Positions 10,096-19,144 of a stretch of 64,000 bases of DNA are shown here, piece by piece (the stretch's first letter is position 1; each line of letters starts with the position of its first letter). Made by a program: the position numbers and the translations under genes. Source of the stretch: Shimia sp040370365 (GTDB lineage Bacteria > Pseudomonadota > Alphaproteobacteria > Rhodobacterales > Rhodobacteraceae). The notes beneath the pieces are model-generated. The model worked only from the letters and a program-made list of their open reading frames with translations, did no database searches and was not told the origin of the DNA. The stretch is taken from assembly GCF_040370365.1 (NCBI RefSeq), contig NZ_BAABWQ010000002.1:310001-374000 (forward strand), given 5' to 3'.

Positions 10096-11981
10096 CGCAA
10101 TACGCCGCCGCGCATATGCCTGAACGCGCGCCACTTAATATGCCGAAGCAAACCTTCTCCAAGGTTGGAAGTAGGCGCGGCATGCACAAACGTGCACGTC
10201 CAACGGTTTTACTTTGGCGGATAGCCGCATTTGTGCCGTCGATCGCCTTAACGTTCGTGCTCTGCCTATCCGTCATGCGCTACCTCAGTTTTGGAGGCGT
10301 GTCCGCGATAGATATTCTAGTCTTGGGCTTGGTCGCACTTTCGACAGTCTGGCTGGTGTTTTCGGCGACCAACGCATGTCTGGGGCTGCTCAGCCTTGCG
10401 CTGGGAAATGTTCGAGTTGCCAAACCACAGCTTTCGCACTCTCAACGCGATGTCGCGCTTTTGATGCCTGTTTACAACGAGACACCATGGGACGTCTTTG
10501 GCAACGCATCTGCTATGTTGCGCGAACTTTCCGATAACGCAGGTGGTGACCGCTATGCCCTGTTTATCTTAAGCGACACACGTGATCCTGAAACGGCGAT
10601 TTTAGAGGAACGCGCCTTTCACAAATTAGGAGAGCACTGTTGTCCAAACACCGATGTTTATTATCGCCGGCGCAAGGACAACACGGATAAGAAGGTCGGG
10701 AACATTACCGACTGGGTTGAAAACTGGGGCGCAGCCCATGACGCAATGGTGGTCTTGGACGCTGACAGCCTTATGAGTGGCAGCGCCATTCACCAACTCA
10801 CGCGCGCTTTGGCAGATGATCCGGACGCAGGCCTCATTCAAAGCCGCCCAATGCTGATTGGCGCGCAAACCTTGTTTGGCCGCGTCCAACAGTTCTCAAA
10901 TTCGGTCTATGGTTGGCTGGTCGCCGAAGGTCTGGCGAGTTGGTCTCAACATGAAGGCAACTATTGGGGGCACAATGCCATTATCCGTACAAGGGCCTTC
11001 GCTGAAAGTGCGCGATTGCCGCACTTGAAAGGATGGCGTGGCGACTCGAGACTATTGCTCAGCCATGACTTTGTTGAAGCAGGCATGCTTAGGCGTGCAG
11101 GCTGGGCTGTACGTCTACTCCCCCGTCTTGATGGCAGCTATGAAGAAACCCCACAAACACTGATAGACTACGTTGTACGTGATCGCCGTTGGTGCCACGG
11201 CAACATGCAACACCTCCGCATACTCGCTGCAAGCGGGTTCCATGTCATTTCTCGGTTTCACCTCCTTCTTGGGGCGCTGGCATTCCTGATGTCACCCGCT
11301 TGGCTTGCCGTCACCATTTTGTGGGCATTTGTTGGTGTAACCGACGACACCGCGATCAGCTATTTTTCCCCTGCAAATCCGCTGATGCCCATATGGCAAC
11401 AGACCACAGACAACATGGTTTGGTTCTTTTTGCTCTTCATCTACGGAATGTTGTTATTTCCAAAATTGGCCGGTGCAGTCATTTTTGGCTTTCAACCGCA
11501 AACGCGAGCAGCCTACGGCTCAACTCGGCTCTTTGTAGGATCTATGGCTGTAGAGCTGCTCTTGTCGGTCTTATACGCGCCGATCATGATGGTGCATCAC
11601 ACCATCGCAGCGCTGTCGGCATTTGCAGGGCGTAAATCAGGATGGGCACCTCAAAATCGAAACGAAGAAGGCTATGGTTGGCTTCAGAGTTTGAGATTTC
11701 ACTGGATCGAGACAGTCTTTGGATGTGCTCTTTTGGGAGGCATACTCTTTGCAGACATATCAGCTTGGATCCTTCCGATTGCAATCAGCCTTGCAGCGGC
11801 TGTTCCACTGTCCAAACTCAGCTCTATATCGGTTGCAAACGCCACGGCCCGTGTATTGCGCCTCGACACGCCCCACACACTTGTCGAGCCCAAGATTGTT
11901 GCTCTTGCGCGCAGTGAACGTGCTTGGATGAAATCAGTTCTGACAGAAACACCGTCTCCACAAAGGATTGCCGCAGAATAG
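10092..11981 (+). CDS. opgH: Glucans biosynthesis glucosyltransferase OpgH
   Basis: The 629-aa inner-membrane GT2 enzyme polymerises glucose from UDP-glucose. N-terminal membrane segments (about residues 35-100) are followed by the catalytic domain with VALLMPVYNETP, VVLDADSLM (DxD) and RDRRWCHGN (the Q/RxxRW motif), then several C-terminal membrane segments. It is shorter than the enterobacterial OpgH of roughly 850 residues, mainly at the N terminus. ATG 10092 overlaps the opgG stop. No terminator is obvious in the 61 bp before the convergent esterase gene. Confidence 0.92.
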   Translation: MTQYAAAHMPERAPLNMPKQTFSKVGSRRGMHKRARPTVLLWRIAAFVPSIALTFVLCLSVMRYLSFGGVSAIDILVLGLVALSTVWLVFSATNACLGLLSLALGNVRVAKPQLSHSQRDVALLMPVYNETPWDVFGNASAMLRELSDNAGGDRYALFILSDTRDPETAILEERAFHKLGEHCCPNTDVYYRRRKDNTDKKVGNITDWVENWGAAHDAMVVLDADSLMSGSAIHQLTRALADDPDAGLIQSRPMLIGAQTLFGRVQQFSNSVYGWLVAEGLASWSQHEGNYWGHNAIIRTRAFAESARLPHLKGWRGDSRLLLSHDFVEAGMLRRAGWAVRLLPRLDGSYEETPQTLIDYVVRDRRWCHGNMQHLRILAASGFHVISRFHLLLGALAFLMSPAWLAVTILWAFVGVTDDTAISYFSPANPLMPIWQQTTDNMVWFFLLFIYGMLLFPKLAGAVIFGFQPQTRAAYGSTRLFVGSMAVELLLSVLYAPIMMVHHTIAALSAFAGRKSGWAPQNRNEEGYGWLQSLRFHWIETVFGCALLGGILFADISAWILPIAISLAAAVPLSKLSSISVANATARVLRLDTPHTLVEPKIVALARSERAWMKSVLTETPSPQRIAAE

Positions 11982-12042
11982 GCGGCAGTCGACGGGGGTT
12001 CCCACTAGTGCCCATGCAAATTGTCGACGGCAAAGTGAAACA

Positions 12043-12879
12043 TCAAAGCCCTTCGAACCAATCCACTACGAGATCTGGCCAGCTGCGTGGAATAGAATGT
12101 CCTCCGGGAAACAACGCTAACTCTAGTGCTGAATCCGGTGAGCAACGATCCCAAATACGTCGCCAATAAGGACCGTCCGTGTCAAACCGATCCGCTTTCA
12201 AATTGTCACACTGGTTGGTTTCGCGCCACACTGACATTGCGTGAAAGATGTCTCCTTGCACCAAGGCATCAGGATCATCTGCCGGGCGACCATTTACCAC
12301 CCGCCCTTCTAACGGAACCGTTCCGTCCGTCCAACCGTGCGTATGCAACAGCCTCACTGGCCCTGCACACTCCGTGGGGTGCGGTCGCCAAAAATTTCCA
12401 CCTAATGGGGCGTAAGCCGCAAAGGCTTCCGGCTTCAAACATGCCGAATACGCAGTCATAGAACCGCCAATGGAAAAACCTGCTAAAATCATCCGATTTG
12501 GATCAAGGTCAAATCGACCCTCCGCATCATCGCGCACAGCGACCAGGAAAGAGATATCATCCAACTGCGCGCCGGAATCTGGGTGAAACCGCCAGCTCCG
12601 GCCGTTGCGCCCTTCGCGTACCACGCCATCCGGTGCGACAACTGCCACTCCGCGCGCCAAAAAACCGGACACCATGCCGCTGTTGCGCAATGCGCCTTTG
12701 CCGCTTCCGCCCCACCCGTGAACATAAACCACCGCGGGTACAGGCCTATCCACATTTTCAGGCATCGCAATGTAGTAGGAGCGCCCACCAACATCGCACG
12801 GTGTTTCACTTGAGCACGCTTGGATCGATGTCCCGAACGTCAGAACAGAAGCCAAACACCCCCAAAAACCAAACCGCAT
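12043..12879 (-). CDS. Secreted alpha/beta-hydrolase, LpqC/PHB-depolymerase-like esterase
   Basis: The 278-aa protein has an N-terminal signal peptide (about 20 residues) and an alpha/beta-hydrolase fold with the oxyanion region VVYVHGWGGSG, nucleophile elbow GFSIGGS and a C-terminal histidine in GGHSIP. This fits the polyhydroxybutyrate depolymerase / feruloyl-esterase group. Several cysteines suggest disulphides in the periplasm. ATG 12879 shares one base with the stop of the upstream rhodanese gene (TGATG), so translation is probably coupled. The natural substrate is unknown. Confidence 0.8.
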   Translation of the reverse strand: MRFGFWGCLASVLTFGTSIQACSSETPCDVGGRSYYIAMPENVDRPVPAVVYVHGWGGSGKGALRNSGMVSGFLARGVAVVAPDGVVREGRNGRSWRFHPDSGAQLDDISFLVAVRDDAEGRFDLDPNRMILAGFSIGGSMTAYSACLKPEAFAAYAPLGGNFWRPHPTECAGPVRLLHTHGWTDGTVPLEGRVVNGRPADDPDALVQGDIFHAMSVWRETNQCDNLKADRFDTDGPYWRRIWDRCSPDSALELALFPGGHSIPRSWPDLVVDWFEGL

Positions 12880-13328
12880 CACTGCACCTTTCTCACTGGC
12901 AAACCATGGCCCAACCAACCCGGCCCCAAACGAGAGCCCAACATACCTTCAGAGACATCGAAAATCGGACCGATGCCGGCTTTCTTTAGTTGCCTGCTGA
13001 GTTTGGCTGATCGCACCCCCCGCGCGCAAATCACGGCAATCGGCTGATTGTGTGACACCCGCGCTTCTTGAAGTTCACTCACAAACTCTTGCATCCTCAG
13101 ATCCAATGTCAGCGCGTGCAAAGGCACACCTGTCTTTTGCCACTCATCAGGCCGTCGGATATCAACCAACAAAATGTCACCCGTTTGGGCCGCCTGATGC
13201 GCCTCAGTCGGTGACATTACGAGAGTGGTCGCCTCGTGTGAGCGGTTGCCCACGTTCAAATGATACGCTGTCGCGCCAATCGCCAAGGCCCCTCCAAGGG
13301 CAAGAAACAGTCGGCGCGACAGTATCAT
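12879..13328 (-). CDS. Rhodanese-like domain protein, exported
   Basis: The 149-aa protein has an N-terminal RR-type signal or anchor (SRRLFLALGGALAIGATAY) and one rhodanese domain with the active-site cysteine in VICARGVRSAKL. The DIRRPDEW segment is typical of the domain. Its likely place is the periplasm. The gene sits between the YHS-protein and esterase genes on the same strand, with 7 bp and a 1-bp overlap, so the three form an operon. Whether it transfers sulphur is not shown. Confidence 0.82.
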   Translation of the reverse strand: MILSRRLFLALGGALAIGATAYHLNVGNRSHEATTLVMSPTEAHQAAQTGDILLVDIRRPDEWQKTGVPLHALTLDLRMQEFVSELQEARVSHNQPIAVICARGVRSAKLSRQLKKAGIGPIFDVSEGMLGSRLGPGWLGHGLPVRKVQ

Positions 13329-13335
13329 ATTCCAC

Positions 13336-13848
13336 TCAATTCAAAGGGGCAGAAGACGTGTAGTTGGGAATGGTGCGATCCGATGCAGGCTTTGCCTCGA
13401 TACCGTCCCAATTCCCATCGGCCAGTGAAATATTACCTGGAATGTCTTCTTCCCAAAATCCCACCACTGCTTCGGTAATGTTCAAGTAAAGCTCACCATC
13501 AACAATCCTCCACAGGTTGGGATTACCTGGGACTTTGCCGCCTTTGGAAACACCGTAAGCGCAATGCCCGTCAAACTTTGGCACAAATTTTTCTGGGTCT
13601 TGCAGGAAGGTCTCCTTGTTGGCTTCGGTAGAGAACGCAAACATCGCACCGTTGTACTCGGCGGTGATATTTTTGTCTCCGGCGACCGCTGCCGGCTGTG
13701 CGGAGCCTACAGGCGCGGGTTCCAAATCAAAATATGCAACCACATCATGTCCTGAAACGGCGAAACCCGTTTCATCGACGTATTGGTCGCCTGCAAATGC
13801 CATATTGGCTGCAACAGAAAAAATCGCAGATGCAAAAATCCACTTCAC
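13336..13848 (-). CDS. YHS domain-containing periplasmic protein
   Basis: The 170-aa protein starts at GTG 13848, preceded by AAGGAGA at ideal spacing; the longer in-frame reading has no such site. A signal peptide (VKWIFASAIFSVAANMAFA) is followed by a YHS-like domain (AVSGHDVVAYFDLE, then YNGAMFAFSTEANKETFLQDPEKFVPKFDGHCAYGV). Such proteins are often linked to metal handling, but the role of this one is not known. It is the first gene of the operon with the rhodanese and the esterase. Confidence 0.82.
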   Translation of the reverse strand: MKWIFASAIFSVAANMAFAGDQYVDETGFAVSGHDVVAYFDLEPAPVGSAQPAAVAGDKNITAEYNGAMFAFSTEANKETFLQDPEKFVPKFDGHCAYGVSKGGKVPGNPNLWRIVDGELYLNITEAVVGFWEEDIPGNISLADGNWDGIEAKPASDRTIPNYTSSAPLN

Positions 13849-14164
13849 TGGGTGTCTCCTTCTTAGATGAATGTTTGTAGAAACATTATCACGCCGCTCA
13901 AGCGAGACTACCCGTGCTCCCGACCCTGTGATCACTTGTGTCTACAAGACTCCCAACCAAAACTCATCCAAGCAGGTATGCAAATTAAATGAGGTCTGTT
14001 TCGGATTAGGCGGCCAGTCAGGCAGCAGATAGACCGGCAAACCAATCAGCAGTTCAGCTCGCTCTACGTTCAGGAAGGTGACCACCGGTTGGAGATTGTT
14101 ACTTAGTGGTTTCTGCTTCGAAAGCAGAATACACTCCCGCCCAAATCGCAATCGGAAACGACCA
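13849..14164. other. Divergent promoter region between YHS and AraC-type genes
   Basis: This 316-bp gap separates divergent genes and should hold both promoters. The ribosome site of the YHS gene occupies its left edge. I see no further repeat, RNA gene or open frame that I can support. Confidence 0.5.
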
Positions 14165-15169
14165 ATGCCCGCCAAAGACACCGTCCACGTCGGATTTCTC
14201 ATTTTTCCTGGGTTCCCAATGGCCTGTTTGACCTCGGCAATTGAACCGTTGCGTGCAGCCAACGAAATTGCTGAGAAAACGTCATTTTCTTGGACTGTTC
14301 TTTCCGAGTCCGGCGCCCCAGTCACGGCCAGCGCAAACGTTGTTTTTCAACCGGATCAAGCTTTGGGCAGCGCAGAAACTTTGGACTACCTATTTTTGCT
14401 ATCCAGCCCTCAGGGTACCTTTAGTAACCCGCAAGCAGGAAATGGACGTTTGCGTCATCTCGTACGCCACGGCACCGAAATCGGAGCCGCTAGCGGGGGC
14501 ATTTTTCCCTTGGCGGATTCTGGACTTTTGCTGGACCGAACCTGCTCGGTCCATTGGTGTTACAAGTCAGCCTTCCAGACGAAATATCCCGATATCAAGT
14601 CAAATGATGATGTCATTGTCATTGATCGCGGACGCCTGACGGCATCGGGATCGAGTGCGATGTTTGATATGATGCTTCGCCTCATCGAAAACACTTTGGA
14701 CGGAACGATCATGACCGAAGTCGCCTGTTGGTTTCAACACCCACTCGTGCGATCAGAAGGCGTGAGCCAAAGTGTACCGGCCTTTAAGACGGACGGATTG
14801 GCGAAAGATATGCCCGAACCTGTCGCACGCGCGATCGATATTTTCTCTCAGAACCTTGAAGACCCACTGGCCATTAGCGATGTCGCGGAACAGGTCAACA
14901 CGTCCCCACGCCAATTGGAGCGGTTCTTCAAGCAGTCACTTGATCAAAGTCCATTGCAATACTATCGCACGCTCCGCATGAATGCAGCACGGCAGATGGT
15001 TGTTTATTCAGGTGTGAGCTTGACCGAAATCGCCCAATCTGTCGGTTATTCGGGAACTGCCACCCTAGCAAAGCACTACCGAACAGAATTTGGCCTCACG
15101 CCCAGTGAAGAGCGCAAACGGGTCAATCGCTTCAGAGTCGAGCACAACCGTCCCGTGCCGTCGACCTGA
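14165..15169 (+). CDS. GlxA-family AraC-type transcriptional regulator
   Basis: The 334-aa protein has an N-terminal DJ-1/class-I glutamine-amidotransferase-like domain (about residues 5-190; the nucleophile position reads AASGGIF, without the cysteine of true amidotransferases) and a C-terminal AraC double helix-turn-helix (about 225-320; IAQSVGYSGTATLAKHYRTEFGLTPSE). Homologues such as GbdR activate glycine-betaine and sarcosine catabolism. Convergence with soxG, with only 4 bp between stops, makes control of soxBDAG the natural guess. ATG 14165 was picked because the domain starts immediately after it. Confidence 0.85.
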   Translation: MPAKDTVHVGFLIFPGFPMACLTSAIEPLRAANEIAEKTSFSWTVLSESGAPVTASANVVFQPDQALGSAETLDYLFLLSSPQGTFSNPQAGNGRLRHLVRHGTEIGAASGGIFPLADSGLLLDRTCSVHWCYKSAFQTKYPDIKSNDDVIVIDRGRLTASGSSAMFDMMLRLIENTLDGTIMTEVACWFQHPLVRSEGVSQSVPAFKTDGLAKDMPEPVARAIDIFSQNLEDPLAISDVAEQVNTSPRQLERFFKQSLDQSPLQYYRTLRMNAARQMVVYSGVSLTEIAQSVGYSGTATLAKHYRTEFGLTPSEERKRVNRFRVEHNRPVPST

Positions 15170-15173
15170 TTGT

Positions 15174-15734
15174 TTAAGCGATGGACCGTGCCGCTGTGAC
15201 AAGCGCGTGATGCAAAGAGCCAGCCGATGAGCGTGGCCCCAGCACCGCACACCCACCTCTAAGCCGGATCAGGAAACAGCCCAGATGGTGGATCATTGTG
15301 CGGGTCGCACCTTGAGGTCCCATCGATTGGAGATCAACAGGACATAGCCGTTCAAACAGCGCTTCGCTGCTCGGCCCGGTGATGTCAAATCGGCACCAGC
15401 CATCGGTTTGTTCGGTCACAGATCCTTCGCTACCGACAGCGGACTTAACAGTGCGTTCCAGCAATTCGTGGGAAGCGTGGTCTGCGTCGACCATCCATTG
15501 ATCGGGGCCCATCCACCAAATGCTCCAAGTGTCACTCGCAACAAGAGCGCCCGGTTCGGGAAGGTCGAGACCTGTCAAAGCCTTCATTTTCGCCGCCACC
15601 GATGGCCCAGCCCCGGCTCTGGCCGCAAGCGAGGCCAGAGCACGATCAGAGATCTCCGAAATGGTAAGATCGCCGATCACCTCTATGCATGGCGTCGTAC
15701 CACCTAATGCCGCAATTGGTTTGAGATCAGTCAC
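15174..15734 (-). CDS. soxG: Sarcosine oxidase subunit gamma
   Basis: The 186-aa protein matches the small gamma subunit of heterotetrameric sarcosine oxidase, related to the aminomethyltransferase fold (WSIWWMGPDQWMV, DGWCRFDITGPSSEALFERLCPVDL). The start is taken at GTG 15734, overlapping the soxA stop by 8 bp. It is the last gene of soxB-(55-aa ORF)-soxD-soxA-soxG. The complex oxidatively demethylates sarcosine to glycine and passes the one-carbon unit to tetrahydrofolate. Confidence 0.9.
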   Translation of the reverse strand: MTDLKPIAALGGTTPCIEVIGDLTISEISDRALASLAARAGAGPSVAAKMKALTGLDLPEPGALVASDTWSIWWMGPDQWMVDADHASHELLERTVKSAVGSEGSVTEQTDGWCRFDITGPSSEALFERLCPVDLQSMGPQGATRTMIHHLGCFLIRLRGGCAVLGPRSSAGSLHHALVTAARSIA

Positions 15735-18687
15735 GCAAACGCCCTCCGTCTGGGTCCACAAAGTGGGCGGAGACCACCTGAACCAACACATCACTGCCAT
15801 CAAGTGGGCTTATGGCACGCAGTGTCTCGCCCATGCGATTGCTGCCATCTTTGAGCAAACTCAACCCAATAGAGCTCTTGACCACCGGCGAATAGGCGGC
15901 GGAGGTCACATAGCCTTGATCGTGAGCCGCATCGACAGGTCCCTCCAAATTCATGAGGTGCGCCCCTGCCAAAACTATGTCGCCGTTTGTGGGTTTCAAT
16001 CCAACCAACGCCATAGCGCCATCTAAAGCCATGCCCTCGCGCTCAGACAATGTGTTGCCAATACAGTCCTTTTTCTTTGACACCATGCGCCCCAATCCAA
16101 GGTTTGAGGCTGTGGTCGTGCCATTGAGCTCAGCCCCGGCTGCATGGCCCTTTTCAATGCGCATCACGCCCAGCGCCTCTGTGCCATAGGGCGTGATATC
16201 GTATTCCGCTCCCTCTTCGATCAACCGGCGCATAAGCGCGTCCCCATACTGGGTCGGCACAGCGATCTCATAGGCCAGTTCGCCTGAAAACGAGATCCGA
16301 AACAACCGTGCTCGCAGCCCACCACAAACCGTGATCTCACCACAGGCCATAAACGGAAACGCGTCATTCGAAATATCGAATGTGGCATCGACAATTTTTT
16401 GCAACACTTTACGTGAATTCGGTCCGGCGACCGCATATTGCGCCCAAGCTTCGGTGGTCGAGACAAGCTGCACATCCAAATCCGGCCAAAGGCATTGACG
16501 CGCAAATTCCATGTTGCGATACACCAGAACCGCATTGGCTGTCGTCGTTGTCACAACGAAGTGATCCTCTGCCAGCCGCGCGGCTGTACCGTCGTCATAC
16601 GCCACCCCATCCTCACGCAACATTACACCATAGCGAACCTTACCAACGGGCAATTTGCCAAAGCCGTTTGCATAGATTTTGTTTAGGAACGTCGCAGCAT
16701 GCGCCCCCTGCACGTCTATTTTTCCCAGTGTCGTCACATCACAAACGCCAACGGATCTGCGCGTGGCCAATACCTCGCGGTCCACCGATTGGCGCCAATT
16801 TGTTTCGCCAGAACGTGGAAAATATTGCGCCCGCAGCCAGTTCCCAACCTCAACAAATTCTGCACCCTGCTCCTTGGCCCACTTGTGGCTGGGGGTCAGA
16901 CGTGTTGGGTGGAATTCCCTGCCAACCGCACGCCCAGCCAAAGCGCCCATCGCCACCGGGGTATAGGGCGGGCGAAATATTGTAGCGCCGGTTTCTGGGA
17001 TGGTTTTTCCGGTGAGTTCAGCCATCACTGCCAACCCGGTGAGATTGGCGGTCTTCCCTTGGTCTGTGGCCATTCCCAAAGTTGTGTACCGCTTCAGATG
17101 CTCAACCGAACGGAACCCTTCTTGATGTGCCAACCGGATGTCTTTCACCGTCACGTCATTCTGGAAATCGACCCAAGCGCGTTTGGCACCTTTAACATGC
17201 CAGAACGGCGTGATGGACAGCGGTGCATCTTCAGCCCGTGGTATTTCAGCGGGATGTGCATCAATGCCAATGTTCGCCAGAGCCTGCACCGCACTCTCTG
17301 CGCCGCTCTTCAGGGCGCCATGGGTTGACATCACCCCATTGGCGGCCCCCGCAACCAATTGACCGACAGGTAGGTCTGCGCCGGGAACAAAGGCGTGGAT
17401 GGTATCATTCCAAACTGGCCGGCCGCGTTGGTGGCAGGTCAGGCCCAAATTCGGGTTCCAGCCCCCAGAGACAGCGACGGCGCAACAGGGCACCACGCGC
17501 GTCTGGCCATTGGCCAACCTGATCGTGACGGATTTGATTCCCAACCGCCCTTTGGTATCCACAATCTGTGCTCCGGCCAAAACCTCGGTCCCTTCAATGT
17601 CACCAGCGCTGGCACAGGCATCCACACGCACATCAATAACCGCCGGCACACTGACACCTTTGGCAATCAAGTCTCGGGCTGTGCGATGGCCATCGTCGTT
17701 GTTGGTAAAGACCACAACCGATTGCGCTGGGGTGACCGCCCAGCGATTTACATAGGCGCGAACGGCCCCTGCGAGCATCACCCCCGGCCGGTCATTATTT
17801 TCAAAGGATATCGGTCGCTCAATACCCCCGGCACAAACCACGGCTTGCTTTGCGTAGATGCGCCAGAAGATTTGCCTTGGCCTGCCACTCTCTGGGATCG
17901 GCACATGATCCGCCACCCGCTCAAGCGCACCATAGATCCCGTGATCATAAGCACCAACAACCGTCGTGCGTGGCATAATGCGCACATTGTCCATCGCGGC
18001 CAATTCGGCCTGCGTCACCGCCAGCCAATCCGCGGCTGACATGTCGGTCAAACCACCGGTCTCCGCGAGAAACCGCCCACCAAGCAAAAAGTCTTCTTCT
18101 GCAAGGATCACCCGAGCACCGGCACGACCTGCTGTCAGCGCGGCAGCCAGACCAGCAGGGCCTGCGCCCACTATCAGTAAATCACAATGCAGGAAGCCTT
18201 TGTCATAACAATCCGGGTCGTCTTCAAGTGAGAGGTTACCAAGCCCTGCCGCATTGCGGATCACTGGCTCATAGAGCTTCTCCCAAAATGCGCGCGGCCA
18301 CATGAATGTCTTGTAATAAAAACCCGCTGCAAGAAAGTTGTGGAATATGTCGTTTATCCCAAGTGCGTCGAACTTGAGAGACACCAATCGGTTCTGGCTT
18401 TTGGCGGTCAGACCATTGAACAACTCAATAGTTGTTGCACGGGTGTTGGGCTCTTGCCGCCCTCCCGTGCGCAATTGCACCAAAGCATTGGGCTCCTCAG
18501 AGCCCGCCGTCACCACGCCGCGTGGGCGATGATACTTAAAGGAACGTCCCATAAGGCGCACCCCATTGGCCAGAAGCGCCGAGGCCAAGGTATCACCGCC
18601 ACGCCCTTCATAAGTGTTTCCGTCAAATGAAAATTTCACCGGCGCGTTGTGATCAATCAGACCGCCAGTCAGTCGGTTGATACTCAT
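15727..18687 (-). CDS. soxA: Sarcosine oxidase subunit alpha
   Basis: The 986-aa protein is full length. The N-terminal part has a 2Fe-2S-like ferredoxin fold region (FSFDGNTYEGRGGDTLASALLANGV), then a Rossmann FAD/NAD-binding domain (LLIVGAGPAGLAAALTAGRAGARV at about residues 168-192). The C-terminal third is a GcvT-like aminomethyltransferase domain that binds folate (ITPYGTEALGVMRIEKGH). It joins soxB, soxD and soxG in one cytoplasmic complex. Its start overlaps the soxD stop by four bases (ATGA). Confidence 0.95.
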   Translation of the reverse strand: MSINRLTGGLIDHNAPVKFSFDGNTYEGRGGDTLASALLANGVRLMGRSFKYHRPRGVVTAGSEEPNALVQLRTGGRQEPNTRATTIELFNGLTAKSQNRLVSLKFDALGINDIFHNFLAAGFYYKTFMWPRAFWEKLYEPVIRNAAGLGNLSLEDDPDCYDKGFLHCDLLIVGAGPAGLAAALTAGRAGARVILAEEDFLLGGRFLAETGGLTDMSAADWLAVTQAELAAMDNVRIMPRTTVVGAYDHGIYGALERVADHVPIPESGRPRQIFWRIYAKQAVVCAGGIERPISFENNDRPGVMLAGAVRAYVNRWAVTPAQSVVVFTNNDDGHRTARDLIAKGVSVPAVIDVRVDACASAGDIEGTEVLAGAQIVDTKGRLGIKSVTIRLANGQTRVVPCCAVAVSGGWNPNLGLTCHQRGRPVWNDTIHAFVPGADLPVGQLVAGAANGVMSTHGALKSGAESAVQALANIGIDAHPAEIPRAEDAPLSITPFWHVKGAKRAWVDFQNDVTVKDIRLAHQEGFRSVEHLKRYTTLGMATDQGKTANLTGLAVMAELTGKTIPETGATIFRPPYTPVAMGALAGRAVGREFHPTRLTPSHKWAKEQGAEFVEVGNWLRAQYFPRSGETNWRQSVDREVLATRRSVGVCDVTTLGKIDVQGAHAATFLNKIYANGFGKLPVGKVRYGVMLREDGVAYDDGTAARLAEDHFVVTTTTANAVLVYRNMEFARQCLWPDLDVQLVSTTEAWAQYAVAGPNSRKVLQKIVDATFDISNDAFPFMACGEITVCGGLRARLFRISFSGELAYEIAVPTQYGDALMRRLIEEGAEYDITPYGTEALGVMRIEKGHAAGAELNGTTTASNLGLGRMVSKKKDCIGNTLSEREGMALDGAMALVGLKPTNGDIVLAGAHLMNLEGPVDAAHDQGYVTSAAYSPVVKSSIGLSLLKDGSNRMGETLRAISPLDGSDVLVQVVSAHFVDPDGGRLRD

Positions 18688-18971
18688 ACGCTCCGTCCCC
18701 GCTCTTTGGCCACATCGCGGGCCAGCTCTGCGGATGTAATCTCATGTGTCAGCGTATTGCGTGTCACCACCAACCAAGACCGATCACCCTGTTCATGGAA
18801 CCACAGCTCCCGGTGTTCCCCCGCAGGGTTGTCACGCAAATAGAGATAATCATGAAACGCCTCGGCCGCTGTATCGCTTTGCCAATCAGGCCGGTCGATC
18901 AAGCTTGCATCCCCCAGATAGATGAATTCCGCCGCATCACGTGGTCCAAGAAGAGGATGAGGGATCAGCAT
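18684..18971 (-). CDS. soxD: Sarcosine oxidase subunit delta
   Basis: The 95-aa protein matches the small delta subunit (LLGPRDAAEFIYLGDASLIDRP, then a segment ending in RDNPAGEHRELWFHEQGDRSWL). In many SoxD proteins an N-terminal Cys cluster (such as CPxCG) binds zinc; here the N terminus reads MLIPHPLLGPRDAAEF, with no cysteine pair. Loss of the zinc site would be notable. Its ATG is embedded in the end of the upstream 55-aa frame and its stop overlaps soxA. Confidence 0.88.
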   Translation of the reverse strand: MLIPHPLLGPRDAAEFIYLGDASLIDRPDWQSDTAAEAFHDYLYLRDNPAGEHRELWFHEQGDRSWLVVTRNTLTHEITSAELARDVAKERGRSV

Positions 18972-19132
18972 ACTACGCTCTCCGACTGATTGTGGATGGT
19001 ATCGATTTCGGTGGCCTCTTGGCTTGCTAGGGCCCCCTTGGTCGAAAGATCTGAGTGTTTTTCTTCATTGGCGATGACAAACAAATTGAGACGCCAATGT
19101 TTGGCCAAGTCTCGCGCGCGTTTTGCGATCAT
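18965..19132 (-). CDS. Small 55-aa ORF between soxB and soxD, unknown function
   Basis: Between the soxB stop and the soxD start is a 55-codon frame beginning MIAKRARDLAKHWRLNLFVI and ending SESVVC. It is preceded by a strong GAGGAGG site, and its last codons overlap the soxD ATG. The spacing and overlap are those of a real operon gene, or of a leader whose translation delivers ribosomes to soxD. The product is basic at the N terminus and acidic later, with no cysteine cluster or membrane segment. I do not recognise it. Confidence 0.55.
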   Translation of the reverse strand: MIAKRARDLAKHWRLNLFVIANEEKHSDLSTKGALASQEATEIDTIHNQSESVVC

Positions 19133-19144
19133 TCCGAAGCCTCC

